DNA from: CAYJAD01 sp964372165
Lineage (GTDB): Bacteria > Desulfobacterota > Desulfovibrionia > Desulfovibrionales > Desulfovibrionaceae
Assembly: GCA_964372165.1 (NCBI GenBank)
Contig: CAYJPT010000007.1
Coordinates: forward strand, 1-31,130
Direction: 5' to 3'
Length of the DNA: 31,130 nucleotides
Shown piece after piece: positions 1 through 7,217 of the stretch (the stretch's first letter is position 1; each line of letters begins with the position of its first letter). The position numbers were made by a program, and so were the translations under genes. The notes under the pieces are model-generated. The model saw nothing but the letters and a program-made list of their open reading frames with translations, was not told the DNA's origin and ran no database searches.

Positions 1-11
1 GTATAGCTTTT

Positions 12-200
12 AAGGAAATGCGGATTAAATCAACAAGTCAAAAAACATATTGTGCGTTTCCTTACAAAGTAGGCAATTGTGCCTACTTTGCACGCCGAAT
101 GAGAGCAAAAAACCACGCTTTTTTGCGTTCCACAGGGCGAATGAAGGCAGTGTGCCTTTCTGATTTATTCTGTTTAAGGAATAAATCAGCATTTGCGTAA
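12..200. repeat. MITE-like palindromic repeat element, long copy (R1)
   Basis: Longest of four related copies in the window (others at 2207, 16501 and 31079). It begins AAGGAAATGCGGATTAAATC. Its right part carries GAATAAATCAGCATTT, an imperfect inverted copy of the left end. Inside is an 11-bp perfect hairpin (65-75 with 80-90, loop ATTG), an 8-bp GCAAAAAA/TTTTTTGC hairpin near 105-127, and an 11-bp hairpin with arms CTGATTTATTC/GAATAAATCAG. The right terminus is degraded (TTTGCG where other copies have TTTCCTT). An open frame across it (18-200) is repeat sequence and not a credible gene. No transposase is present, so this is a non-autonomous element by inference. Confidence 0.8.
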
Positions 201-227
201 TTTGATAAAAAAACTATAAGGCATAGT

Positions 228-1250
228 ATGCATAATCATAATAAAGAAATAGGCGCAGACACTGAGGTACAAGACATATTTTTATTGGCTGCTGCATCAA
301 TGCAGCAAGCGCGTAATGGTCCGTATTGGAAATTGGAACTACGCAATGCAATACAAAGCATTGACGCCAAGGTATGGAGCCCACTTAGCCAGGAGTTTAC
401 AAACTTAAGCCCTGGCATGTTTGTTAACATTGTAGGGCGCAGTTCACTTTACCGTGATCAAGTACAAATTATTGTTGAAAAAATGCAAATATTGAATGAT
501 GAAGAATGCGCAAAGCTTGATATGTCAAATTATGTTCCATCAAGCCCTCGTCCCGCCAAAGACATGTGGGAAGAGCTTTGCAATATTTGTCGTCAAGAGT
601 TTAACCATGCCCCTTGGCATAAATTTGTATTTTCTGTATTTAAGGAAGATCATATTCAAAAAGCTTGGATGCAAATACCTGCAGCCAAGGGTGTGCATCA
701 TGCTTATGCTGGTGGTCTATTAGAGCACACATTAGGTGTTGTCAAATTGGCATTAGACATTTCCAAGCATTATGAACATTTAGACAGACAAGTCATTTTA
801 GCCGGAGCAATATTCCATGACTTTGGTAAAATATGGGAATTTTCTGGTGGTATTGTTAACGACTATACAACAGCAGGACGTTTACTTGGGCATGTGGAAT
901 TGGGGCTTGAACATTTGCAACCTTACTTGCAAAAATCAGGACTTGATGAAGAACTAATATTACACTTTAAACATCTTATCTTAAGTCATCATGGTAGTTA
1001 TGCTTTTGGTGCAGCACGTTTACCGCAAACTGCCGAGGCTTTGCTGCTACACTTTGCCGACAATATAGATGCCAAAATGGCTCAATGCCGAAATATTTTT
1101 GCCGAGGCTGAAACTGAAACATGGTCAAGCTATCAACCAACTTTGGAGCGATACCTTTATAATCCGAAGCCAACACCTCTACCAACACCTAAAATCTCAA
1201 GCGCAAAAGAAAATACGGAGGAGCAATGTTTATCACTTTTGAAGGCATAG
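228..1250 (+). CDS. HD-domain 3'-5' exoribonuclease-like protein (YhaM family)
   Basis: 340 aa. The first ~95 residues look like a small OB-fold nucleic-acid-binding domain (GMFVNIVGR and following strands). Residues ~150-290 form an HD metal-dependent phosphohydrolase domain: H157-H158, LEHT at 165-168, the signature IFHDFGK at 195-201, then SHHG and a late FADNIDAKM aspartate. OB plus HD in this order is the YhaM/CBF1 arrangement, a 3'-5' exoribonuclease in Gram-positive bacteria. RNA or ssDNA degradation is therefore the likely cytoplasmic role, although the substrate here is inferred. The start follows AAGG at about 7 nt. The 3' end overlaps the tmk start by 25 nt, so the two are translationally coupled. 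Confidence 0.85.
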   Translation: MHNHNKEIGADTEVQDIFLLAAASMQQARNGPYWKLELRNAIQSIDAKVWSPLSQEFTNLSPGMFVNIVGRSSLYRDQVQIIVEKMQILNDEECAKLDMSNYVPSSPRPAKDMWEELCNICRQEFNHAPWHKFVFSVFKEDHIQKAWMQIPAAKGVHHAYAGGLLEHTLGVVKLALDISKHYEHLDRQVILAGAIFHDFGKIWEFSGGIVNDYTTAGRLLGHVELGLEHLQPYLQKSGLDEELILHFKHLILSHHGSYAFGAARLPQTAEALLLHFADNIDAKMAQCRNIFAEAETETWSSYQPTLERYLYNPKPTPLPTPKISSAKENTEEQCLSLLKA

Positions 1251-1864
1251 AAGGATCAGGAAAAAGCACTGCACTAAATGGTCTTGCAGCCACTTTAGAA
1301 AATGAGGGCTACAAAGTAGTTTGTACACGTGAACCTGGTGGTTCTGCTCTTGGGCGTATTTTGCGTGGTGCATTACTAAATGAAGAAAGTAAAATCTGCC
1401 CTGAAGCTGAACTTTTTTTATTTTTAGCTGATAGAGCGCAACATGTGCAAGAGTTTATATTACCGCATCTTGAGCAAGGATATTTTGTACTTTGCGACCG
1501 CTATGTAGATTCAACCATAGCCTACCAAGGTGGAGGACGAAATTTAGGCATAGAACCGCTTTTAAGCTTGCATAAATTAAGCACAAATGACCTTTGGCCC
1601 GATTTAACTTTATTACTTGATGTACCTGTAAGTACAGGCATAAACCGTGCCACCATGCGTAATAATCAACAAGATGATAGTATAAATGAAAAACGCTTTG
1701 ATGTTGAAAGTGCAAATTTTCATAACCAAGTACGCCAAAATTATATCGTGCGTGCAGCTCAAGATACCAAGCGTTTTGTCATCATTGATGCTAATAAAAC
1801 ACCTGCACTTGTGCTTGAGCAATGCGTTGCTGCCGTCAAAAAAAACCTAGAGCAAAGGAAATAA
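1226..1864 (+). CDS. tmk: Thymidylate kinase (dTMP kinase)
   Basis: 212 aa, normal length for the family. It phosphorylates dTMP to dTDP in the cytoplasm for dTTP synthesis. The N-terminus carries the P-loop FEGIEGSGKST, followed by the thymidylate-binding TREPGGS and the DR(Y) motif in LCDRYVDSTIAYQGGGR. The lid region precedes RFDVE. The ATG has a strong GGAGGAG ribosome site inside the end of the preceding HD-protein gene. The next gene starts one base after its stop codon, so all three genes form one operon. Confidence 0.97.
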   Translation: MFITFEGIEGSGKSTALNGLAATLENEGYKVVCTREPGGSALGRILRGALLNEESKICPEAELFLFLADRAQHVQEFILPHLEQGYFVLCDRYVDSTIAYQGGGRNLGIEPLLSLHKLSTNDLWPDLTLLLDVPVSTGINRATMRNNQQDDSINEKRFDVESANFHNQVRQNYIVRAAQDTKRFVIIDANKTPALVLEQCVAAVKKNLEQRK

Positions 1865-1865
1865 C

Positions 1866-2207
1866 ATGTCCTGTGAATATTACAAATTAGAATGGTGCGG
1901 TAAACGTTTACATACTACTAGCACTACAGCTAATTCTTTTGATTTAGATTCTGACCTCAAACCTAAAGCACCCTTTGCAATACATTCTTGCCTTGGAGAT
2001 GATAATAAAATTTGGTGTACAGTTTATCGTGCACAAGGTATGGGCGGTGGTATTTTTATTATGCGTGACTTTGATGAGGTACTCATAATAGCCAAGGCTC
2101 AAGATAATATGACCTTTCTTAGTGGACTTGAGTTTTTTGCAGGCATAGTCAGCAACAGCCGCTATGGAGCAGATATTTTTGAGCATGTCGATGATGACGA
2201 AGAATAA
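1866..2207 (+). CDS. Conserved-looking hypothetical protein, 113 aa
   Basis: Not recognised. It begins MSCEYYKLEWCGKRL. There is no signal peptide or membrane segment. The fold looks alpha/beta with a Gly-rich centre (QGMGGGIF), three cysteines in the first half, and a very acidic tail (VDDDEE). AAAGGA lies 7 nt before the ATG, which starts one base after the tmk stop, so it is surely translated with tmk and the HD protein. Its last stop-codon base is the first base of repeat element R2. Nucleotide metabolism is a guess from context only. Confidence 0.75.
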   Translation: MSCEYYKLEWCGKRLHTTSTTANSFDLDSDLKPKAPFAIHSCLGDDNKIWCTVYRAQGMGGGIFIMRDFDEVLIIAKAQDNMTFLSGLEFFAGIVSNSRYGADIFEHVDDDEE

Positions 2208-2290
2208 AGGAAACGTGCGTCCCACAGGGCGAATGAAGGCAGTGTGCCTTTCTGATTTATTCTGCTTACAGAATAAATCAGCATTTCCTA
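2207..2290. repeat. MITE-like repeat element, short copy (R2)
   Basis: Starts AAGGAAACG directly at the stop codon of the 113-aa gene and ends GCATTTCCT. Compared with R1 it lacks the left-middle module (about R1 20-125), with the junction at a TGCGT shared by both breakpoints. It keeps the segment CACAGGGCGAATGAAGGCAG and the right hairpin, here a perfect 13-bp stem (2252-2264 with 2269-2281, loop CTTA). It may serve as a 3' structure for the upstream operon, which has no other obvious terminator. Confidence 0.8.
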
Positions 2291-2324
2291 AAAATAAAAA
2301 AGCTCCTTGACCACCAAGGAGCTT
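2290..2324 (-). terminator. Rho-independent terminator of the flgF-flgH operon
   Basis: Ten-bp perfect stem (2300-2309 with 2315-2324, AAGCTCCTTG/CAAGGAGCTT) with a 5-nt loop. Read on the minus strand it is followed by TTTTTATTTT. It lies 42 nt past the flgH stop, so it ends the flagellar operon before any flgI. Confidence 0.88.
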
Positions 2325-2366
2325 CTGCGGATGAATTTTGTAGCTCGTATTTACCAATTAACTAAC

Positions 2367-3104
2367 TTAGAAAGGCCATAAATTGTCCATAAATCTTGTA
2401 AACCAACCTGGTTTTTGTTTATCAGCAAGTACACCCTTACCATAGTATTGAATATTGGCATCGGCCATTTGCGTTGACATAATGGTATTTTCAGCCGAAA
2501 CATCGCGGGCACGTATCGTTCCTGTGATTACCATGTATTGAGTTTCTTCATTAACACGAGTTTGGCGCACTCCTTCCAATTGTAAAATACCACCAGGTAA
2601 AACCCTGATAACACGCGCTGCCAAAGATGCAGTAACAGTATTTTCACGTGTGGTTTCTCCAGAGCCCTCAAAATCACTACTTGATGTTGTATTCAATACA
2701 CTTGTACCTGTTCCCACCGGGGCTTCAAGGCTATCTACCCCACCACCTGGAAGATATGGAAACATATTTAAGCTCGTTCTTCCAAAGGCTGAGGCAATAT
2801 TATAATTGTTATTACTTGCTTTATCTGCTGTGGTATCGGCAGTATTTGATGCTTTAGTACTTTCCATAATATTTACCACAACTATGTCCCCTACTCGCCT
2901 AGCACGACTGTCAGAAAAAAGTGGGTCGATATCACTTTCAGCAAAGAGTGATCCAGGATTATTGACCCTTGTATTTTCATTATAGACAGGGGCATGTGCA
3001 ACTGGTGCAACAACCTCCGGTGCTTGCTTGGCACTTTGGCAACCAAGGCACAATAGTGCCACACCTAGCAAAAGACTTTGACAAAATAATGTGCGCTTTT
3101 TCAT
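2367..3104 (-). CDS. flgH: Flagellar L-ring protein FlgH
   Basis: 245 aa outer-membrane lipoprotein forming the L-ring around the flagellar rod. The signal peptide starts MKKRTLFCQSLLLGVALLCL and leads to a lipobox ending LGC, with the lipidated Cys at residue 22. Family features follow: the SLFAESDIDPLFSDSRARRVGDIVVVNI region and a C-terminal half with ASLAARVIRVLPGGILQ, GVRQTRVN and the IRARDVSAENTI motif. An in-frame extension reaches 3227, but it would bury the lipoprotein signal and overlap flgA by about 100 nt. The ATG at 3104 has GAGGG at about 5 nt and is preferred. It is the last gene before the terminator. Confidence 0.95.
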   Translation of the reverse strand: MKKRTLFCQSLLLGVALLCLGCQSAKQAPEVVAPVAHAPVYNENTRVNNPGSLFAESDIDPLFSDSRARRVGDIVVVNIMESTKASNTADTTADKASNNNYNIASAFGRTSLNMFPYLPGGGVDSLEAPVGTGTSVLNTTSSSDFEGSGETTRENTVTASLAARVIRVLPGGILQLEGVRQTRVNEETQYMVITGTIRARDVSAENTIMSTQMADANIQYYGKGVLADKQKPGWFTRFMDNLWPF

Positions 3105-3129
3105 AATTCCCTCACTTCTCCCCATGGCA

Positions 3130-4221
3130 TTATTGTGCCACAACGGTTTTGTTATCTCGTATAGTAGCATATACTTGTTTTTTACTTTGCAAATTCCGCA
3201 CCGGAATTGTTGCTCCTGGTTCACCATCGGCTAAACTTTCAGCCTGCACCGACATAACTACGTTGCCTTTTTCATAAATTAGTCGAACAATAGCCCCTTT
3301 ACGAACCATGGCTAAACCCAGTAAATCAGCCTGAAAAATTGGTTGCCCTGTACCAACACCACGCACCATTTGCCACGGGCCACCTCGACCATCCCACGGC
3401 ATACCACGTAAATGCGCGACATTTACACGAATAAATGTTATATCTTGTGCATGTAAGGCATCACCCTTATTTAAAGGACGTGCTGCGGAGGGCACTTCAA
3501 CCCAAAGATCCAGAAAAGCTGTGCCCGCTGCACGACGTAAAATTCTTCCATCGGCTTCCTGTATGATAAAACGAAAACTGATGCGACCCGGTGCAATCTT
3601 ACCAACTTCCAAATCAACTTTTTGCTGACTATGGGCTAAAAATATGTACGGAGGTAAGCGAAATTCTGTTATGTCACCTGTTCCCGGCATAGCTTGAATT
3701 TGTGGGGTCAAATATCTGACAACATAATTTCGCAAGTCACTTTCTTGTAATACCAAACCACCACGTTGTATTGCTAAAGAAGATGGCAAAATACACCTTG
3801 GAGCATAATCCTTTAATGTCTCATGCAAAGCTTGCGACAAACGTGTTTTATTAATCTGTAGTGGTTTGCCTTCTTCTGGTGGGGCTGGCCACAAAGGCGT
3901 TGTGCTTAATTTTTGCCAAAGCTCAACTGGTATAGGACCCAAAGGATCTGCAATTTCTCCTAGGGTAACCATATTACTATGAGTTACAGCAGCCTCACGG
4001 ATGCGAATACGCCAATCATCAGCCTCTTGTACTTGCAGAGTTTTTGGAGCAAAATTCTTATTCATCATATTATTACGAACTTGTGGATTTTGCACCATTT
4101 GCTGCTCTGGACTTAATGGAATACCAGCACTTTGTACATTTATCGCACACAATGTTATAGCCAAACCACAAATGGCGGCGCAACATATAATGAAAATCTG
4201 TGTACGATAAAAATTAAACAT
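3130..4221 (-). CDS. flgA: Flagellar P-ring assembly chaperone FlgA
   Basis: 363 aa, exported by a signal peptide (YRTQIFIICCAAICGLAITL, ending in SAG). FlgA is a periplasmic chaperone for P-ring (FlgI) polymerisation. The C-terminal ~130 residues hold the SAF domain: SAARPLNKGDALHAQDI, then GQPIFQADLLGLAMVRKGA and RLIYEKGNVVMSVQAES. It is longer than enteric FlgA (~220 aa) because of an extra N-terminal half with a second FlgA-like segment. The start is one base after the flgG stop, with AGAGG about 8 nt upstream. Its client FlgI is not in this operon. Confidence 0.92.
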   Translation of the reverse strand: MFNFYRTQIFIICCAAICGLAITLCAINVQSAGIPLSPEQQMVQNPQVRNNMMNKNFAPKTLQVQEADDWRIRIREAAVTHSNMVTLGEIADPLGPIPVELWQKLSTTPLWPAPPEEGKPLQINKTRLSQALHETLKDYAPRCILPSSLAIQRGGLVLQESDLRNYVVRYLTPQIQAMPGTGDITEFRLPPYIFLAHSQQKVDLEVGKIAPGRISFRFIIQEADGRILRRAAGTAFLDLWVEVPSAARPLNKGDALHAQDITFIRVNVAHLRGMPWDGRGGPWQMVRGVGTGQPIFQADLLGLAMVRKGAIVRLIYEKGNVVMSVQAESLADGEPGATIPVRNLQSKKQVYATIRDNKTVVAQ

Positions 4222-4222
4222 A

Positions 4223-5008
4223 CTATGACCTCTTTAATTGTACTGCAATACCAAGCATTGAGTCTGACGTTTGAATTGACTTAGAATTGACTTCATAAGC
4301 ACGTTGACCAACAATCATATTTACCATTTCATCAACTACTTCAACGTTGGACATTTCCAAAAATCCTTGAGCTAATGTTCCAACATTATCTGTACCTGGC
4401 ACACCTTCAAGTTCATCACCAGATGCGTCAGTTGGCGTATACAAATTGCGTCCACGTGCATCAAGACCAGCTGGATTGATAAAGGTATAAATAGGAATAT
4501 CGGCACCGGCTATTTCTGTTCCTGTAGAATCAAGTGCAGCAATGTGACCTTGTGGCGAAATAGCAATATTTTTTGTTTCAGGTGGCACTGTAAATTCTGG
4601 CTGTAGTACATAGCCATTGGCTGTAACTACTGTACCGTCTTGGTTTAACTTAAATGAGCCAGCCCTTGTGTACATAAGCTCACCATTAACTTCCACTTGG
4701 AAAAAGCCATCACCTTCAATAGCTACATCCAAAGCATTGCCGGTATTTTGAAAGTCACCTTGCGAAAAGAATTTGTGCACAGCTGTGGGTCTTGCACCCA
4801 TACCAACTTGAATACCAACTGGTAACATAGTATCACCCTCGGTAATAGAACCTGCAATCTTCATGGTTTGATACATAAGATCTTCAAATTCTGCGCGACT
4901 TTTCTTAAACCCTGTTGTATTAACATTTGCAAGGTTATTAGAAATAACATCAATATTTAATTGCTGGGCCACCATTCCTGTAGCACCTGTCCAAAGGGAA
5001 CGCATCAT
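4223..5008 (-). CDS. flgG: Flagellar distal rod protein FlgG
   Basis: 261 aa, full family length. It forms the distal rod of the flagellar basal body and is secreted by the flagellar type III system, so it has no signal peptide. The N-terminal rod signature is IDVISNNLANVNTTGFKKSR. The centre includes ALDVAIEGDGFFQV, and the C-terminal coiled-coil segment is MSNVEVVDEMVNMIVGQRAY. Two ATGs are adjacent, and the first has AGGAG 8 nt upstream. It sits 38 nt after flgF and 1 nt before flgA. Confidence 0.97.
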   Translation of the reverse strand: MMRSLWTGATGMVAQQLNIDVISNNLANVNTTGFKKSRAEFEDLMYQTMKIAGSITEGDTMLPVGIQVGMGARPTAVHKFFSQGDFQNTGNALDVAIEGDGFFQVEVNGELMYTRAGSFKLNQDGTVVTANGYVLQPEFTVPPETKNIAISPQGHIAALDSTGTEIAGADIPIYTFINPAGLDARGRNLYTPTDASGDELEGVPGTDNVGTLAQGFLEMSNVEVVDEMVNMIVGQRAYEVNSKSIQTSDSMLGIAVQLKRS

Positions 5009-5046
5009 GGCTATATCTCCTTATATGCTATGCACTCTTATGAGCT

Positions 5047-5835
5047 TTAGCTTATTTTACCAACTTTTTGAATTGCTTCTCTATCCACTGTATCGGAAGT
5101 TTGAATAACCTTTTGATATGCTTCAAACTGGCGGTTAACCTCAATCATATTAACCATCTCAGTTACAACTTCCACATTAGACGCCTCAACAAAACCTTGA
5201 GAAAGACGTGAACCAAGTAAAAGTGGGTCCACCTCTGCTACATCAACACCTGGTCTTGGCCTGTATAGATTTTGACCTTGTTTCTCTAAGTTTTGTAAAT
5301 TATCAACGGTTACAAAGTTTATATTATTAACAAGGTCACCATCGGCAAAAACTTGACCATCGCCAGAAATATTCACCTCTCGTGTACCAGCTGGGATAAT
5401 AATAGCCCCATCAGTACCCTGAACCTGCCACCCTTGCGGTGTCACCAATGTCCCATCAGACGACATAATGAAGTGCCCATTGCGTGTATATAATTCACCA
5501 TGTGGAGAATTAACCTTAAAAAAGCCTTCACCATTGATTGCAAGGTCAAGCGGATCACCCGTGAAGCGCATAGAACCTTGAGCAAAATCAGTTTTTGAAA
5601 CTGCAATACGAGGCCTTGCCATATTCATAGGATCAGGAAAAAGTGGTTTTGAACGAACATTCATAAGTGGCTCACGAATTTCATCATGCGCAAAAGTAGC
5701 CATTGTATCTTTGAACGCCAAATGATCACGCTTATAACCATTTGTATTGACGTTTGCCAAATTATTGGCAATGAAATTCATGCGGTGTTCTGTGCTCAAG
5801 GCACCAAAAACAGCACTAAACATAGTTTCTTGCAT
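5047..5835 (-). CDS. flgF: Flagellar proximal rod protein FlgF
   Basis: 262 aa rod protein, paralogous to FlgG. It has the N-terminal signature MNFIANNLANVNTNGYKR, the central PLDLAINGEGFFKV and the C-terminal EASNVEVVTEMVNMIEVN. It is first in the operon, with a strong AGGAGG ribosome site 7 nt before the ATG and a sigma-54 promoter 72 nt upstream. As usual for rod proteins there is no cleavable signal. Confidence 0.95.
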   Translation of the reverse strand: MQETMFSAVFGALSTEHRMNFIANNLANVNTNGYKRDHLAFKDTMATFAHDEIREPLMNVRSKPLFPDPMNMARPRIAVSKTDFAQGSMRFTGDPLDLAINGEGFFKVNSPHGELYTRNGHFIMSSDGTLVTPQGWQVQGTDGAIIIPAGTREVNISGDGQVFADGDLVNNINFVTVDNLQNLEKQGQNLYRPRPGVDVAEVDPLLLGSRLSQGFVEASNVEVVTEMVNMIEVNRQFEAYQKVIQTSDTVDREAIQKVGKIS

Positions 5836-5906
5836 GAAAAAATCCTCCTGAACATCTTTTGAACAATTATATTTTGTAATGGTTCATGATGTTACACAAG
5901 GGTCAT

Positions 5907-5922
5907 TGCAAGTAGTGAGCCA
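5907..5922 (-). promoter_or_regulatory. Sigma-54 (-24/-12) promoter of flgF operon
   Basis: On the minus strand TGGCTCACTACTTGCA matches the TGGCAC-N5-TTGCA consensus with the invariant GG and GC separated by 10 nt. The start would fall near 5896, giving a leader of about 60 nt. Sigma-54 control of rod and hook operons is common in polarly flagellated proteobacteria. Confidence 0.82.
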
Positions 5923-5960
5923 AAGCATTTGTCTCATGCACTATAAGCACAAATAATTTA

Positions 5961-5989
5961 GACTGCTGCACAGTTAATTGTGCGGAGGC
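5961..5989. repeat. 29-bp palindromic repeat, copy 1
   Basis: GACTGCTGCACAGTTAATTG followed by TGCGGAGGC. This is nearly the reverse complement of the unit at 29907-29935 (GACTCCGCACAATGAATTGT then GCAGCAGTC). The centre GCACA..TAATTGTGC is itself palindromic. Partial copies lie near 7001-7023 and 24531-24553. Confidence 0.65.
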
Positions 5990-6122
5990 TTTTGTAGCGT
6001 TGGTGTTAATCTATAGCTTAAATGGCATAGTAAAGTTTTTAAGCAAGAAAAATTTCGCTCAATGCGAAAGTGGTCCGAGTTTGTTTCTGTAGTTATAGAA
6101 GAGACATTGGAGCCAGTAGTGC

Positions 6123-6152
6123 TGTAACAGTACGTAAAAACGTGCTGTTACA
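6123..6152. other. Isolated hairpin between flgF and the coiled-coil gene
   Basis: Arms TGTAACAGTACGT (6123-6135) and ACGTGCTGTTACA (6140-6152) around an AAAA loop, with one T/G non-Watson-Crick pair that is a G-U wobble in plus-strand RNA. No T-run follows on either strand, so it is not a standard terminator. It lies 45 nt past the stop of the gene ending at 6197. Confidence 0.5.
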
Positions 6153-6196
6153 ACATACCTTGCATGGTCATTAAATTGGTTTAACTTGTAAGTATT

Positions 6197-6721
6197 TTAA
6201 GCTTCGGTTAGCTCATCAAGCTCATCTTCAAGTTCTTTTAGTTCGGCCTCTAATGCCTCTACTTGGGCATTATTTCCTGTTTTTTCTGCTTCTTCTTCAG
6301 CTTTGGCAATTTGCATTTCAATTTCTAGTATTTCAGCTTCAAGATTTGTTTGAGAAGTGGTTGCATCAGTACTTGCACTAGATCCACCTCCTGAACCTTG
6401 CCCTCCTCCACCGGAGGGTTTAGCACCTGAAGATTTATCACCTGAAGATTGATCAGATGATGATTGTTCATTAGCTTGATTTGCCTCTTGCATTGCAGCA
6501 GCTTCTGGGTTTTCAGCTAGAAAAGCCTCTAACTCATCTGAACTCATGTCTGAAACATCCTTACCAGGTTCTTGCATTAAAGAATGCAGTTCTTTGGCCT
6601 CATCAGAAATATCAACAATGTCACCAGATGCACCTACAGCAGATTGTTTATTACCCTCAGTATTTAACGTACCAAAAGCACTGCTTCCTTGCACTGACAC
6701 CCCAAAACTATTAATCTCCAT
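6197..6721 (-). CDS. Unknown acidic coiled-coil protein with sigma-54 promoter
   Basis: 174 aa, not recognised. It begins MEINSFGVSVQGSSAFG. A short SGDIVDISDEAKELHSLM motif at ~33-50 resembles the 'V-I-S-x-E-A' stretch of FlgM-like and other flagellar-secreted small proteins. Next come an acidic segment, a Ser/Gly-rich low-complexity linker (~90-125) and a C-terminal Glu/Leu heptad coiled coil (~127-174). There is no signal peptide, Cys or membrane span. The ATG at 6721 has AAAGGAG 8 nt upstream; a longer frame to 6799 would pass through the promoter and is rejected. A motility link is inferred from the promoter and neighbours. Confidence 0.8.
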   Translation of the reverse strand: MEINSFGVSVQGSSAFGTLNTEGNKQSAVGASGDIVDISDEAKELHSLMQEPGKDVSDMSSDELEAFLAENPEAAAMQEANQANEQSSSDQSSGDKSSGAKPSGGGGQGSGGGSSASTDATTSQTNLEAEILEIEMQIAKAEEEAEKTGNNAQVEALEAELKELEDELDELTEA

Positions 6722-6764
6722 ACTATTCTCCTTTAGTGGAAAACTTTTCCACCAAAGAAAAATA

Positions 6765-6780
6765 TGCAAAAAACATTCCA
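6765..6780 (-). promoter_or_regulatory. Sigma-54 promoter of the coiled-coil protein gene
   Basis: Minus strand TGGAATGTTTTTTGCA: -24 GG, 10-nt spacing, -12 GC inside a consensus TTGCA. It lies 44 nt before the ATG at 6721, which leaves a leader of about 30 nt with the ribosome site. Confidence 0.75.
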
Positions 6781-7034
6781 CATAAAATATTTTTTGCATA
6801 TATAGTAATGACTTAAAAATATGATGTAAAGGTGCTGAGCCATTAATTCATATAGCAATACTTGATTTAATCAGCACAAATACTATTTAACCGAACCTTA
6901 CGTAAATCAAGAGCAAAGCGATTGATTTTTATTTATTTTAATTCTGCACTAGAATTTTTTGTTTTGCAAATATACTTTGCAAACTTGGTAAAAAAATACT
7001 CAATAAATAATTGTGCAGGACTCATATTTAACAC
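6781..7034. other. AT-rich intergenic stretch before the SRP RNA
   Basis: No gene seen. It holds an inverted repeat GTGCTGA (6832-6838) / TCAGCAC (6871-6877), two self-complementary TTTGCAAA-like boxes near 6963-6983, and a partial copy of the GTGCAGGA palindrome family near 7001-7023. Confidence 0.5.
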
Positions 7035-7063
7035 TTGACGTTAAACTCTATGCCATATATACG
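7035..7063 (+). promoter_or_regulatory. Sigma-70-type promoter of the SRP RNA gene
   Basis: -35 TTGACG at 7035-7040. The -10 region is 7056-7063 (TATATACG): TATACG at a 17-bp spacer or TATATA at 15 bp. The start would fall at about 7069-7070, which coincides with the first base of the RNA stem. Confidence 0.75.
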
Positions 7064-7069
7064 ACTCTT

Positions 7070-7155
7070 GGAAGTCAAGCGGCGCAAGCACCGCCAACCC
7101 CGTCAGGTCCGAAAGGAAGCAGCGGCAACGGGTTCGCTACGGGTGCTTGGCTTCC
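7070..7155 (+). ncRNA. ffs: Signal recognition particle RNA, small bacterial type (4.5S)
   Basis: The apical SRP domain is unmistakable: GTCAGGTCCGAAAGGAAGCA (7102-7121), then GCGGCAACGGG, is the Ffh-binding symmetric and asymmetric loop with a GNRA-like tetraloop. The 5' GGAAGTCAAGC pairs with 3' GCTTGGCTTCC (one mismatch) to close the hairpin. CTTTCT follows as a short U-tract. There is no Alu domain, as in Gram-negative bacteria. With Ffh it targets membrane and secretory proteins co-translationally. Ends are inferred from the closing stem, give or take a few bases. Confidence 0.95.
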
Positions 7156-7217
7156 TTTCTAGACCTATCATTTATAAACAAAATTTCATAAAGTTAATGT
7201 CTTATCATCAACTTTCT

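Larger units (their letters stand above)
5836..6196. other. Gene-free stretch upstream of flgF
   Basis: 361 bases with no credible gene. It contains the flgF sigma-54 promoter (5907-5922), one copy of a GACTGCTGCACA-type palindrome (5961-5989) and an isolated hairpin (6123-6152). No second promoter could be supported. Confidence 0.7.

Noticed and set aside
18..200. 60-aa open frame at the window start
   Set aside because: It lies wholly inside repeat element R1. A similar peptide stretch occurs at 16.5 kb only because the DNA repeat is there; the internal-deletion copies break the frame.
3105..3227. N-terminal extension of FlgH to 3227
   Set aside because: It would overlap flgA by 98 nt and hide the lipoprotein signal that starts at the ATG with a good ribosome site.
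6123..6152. Terminator for the coiled-coil protein gene
   Set aside because: The stem is strong but no T-run follows on the minus strand, so only an isolated hairpin is claimed.
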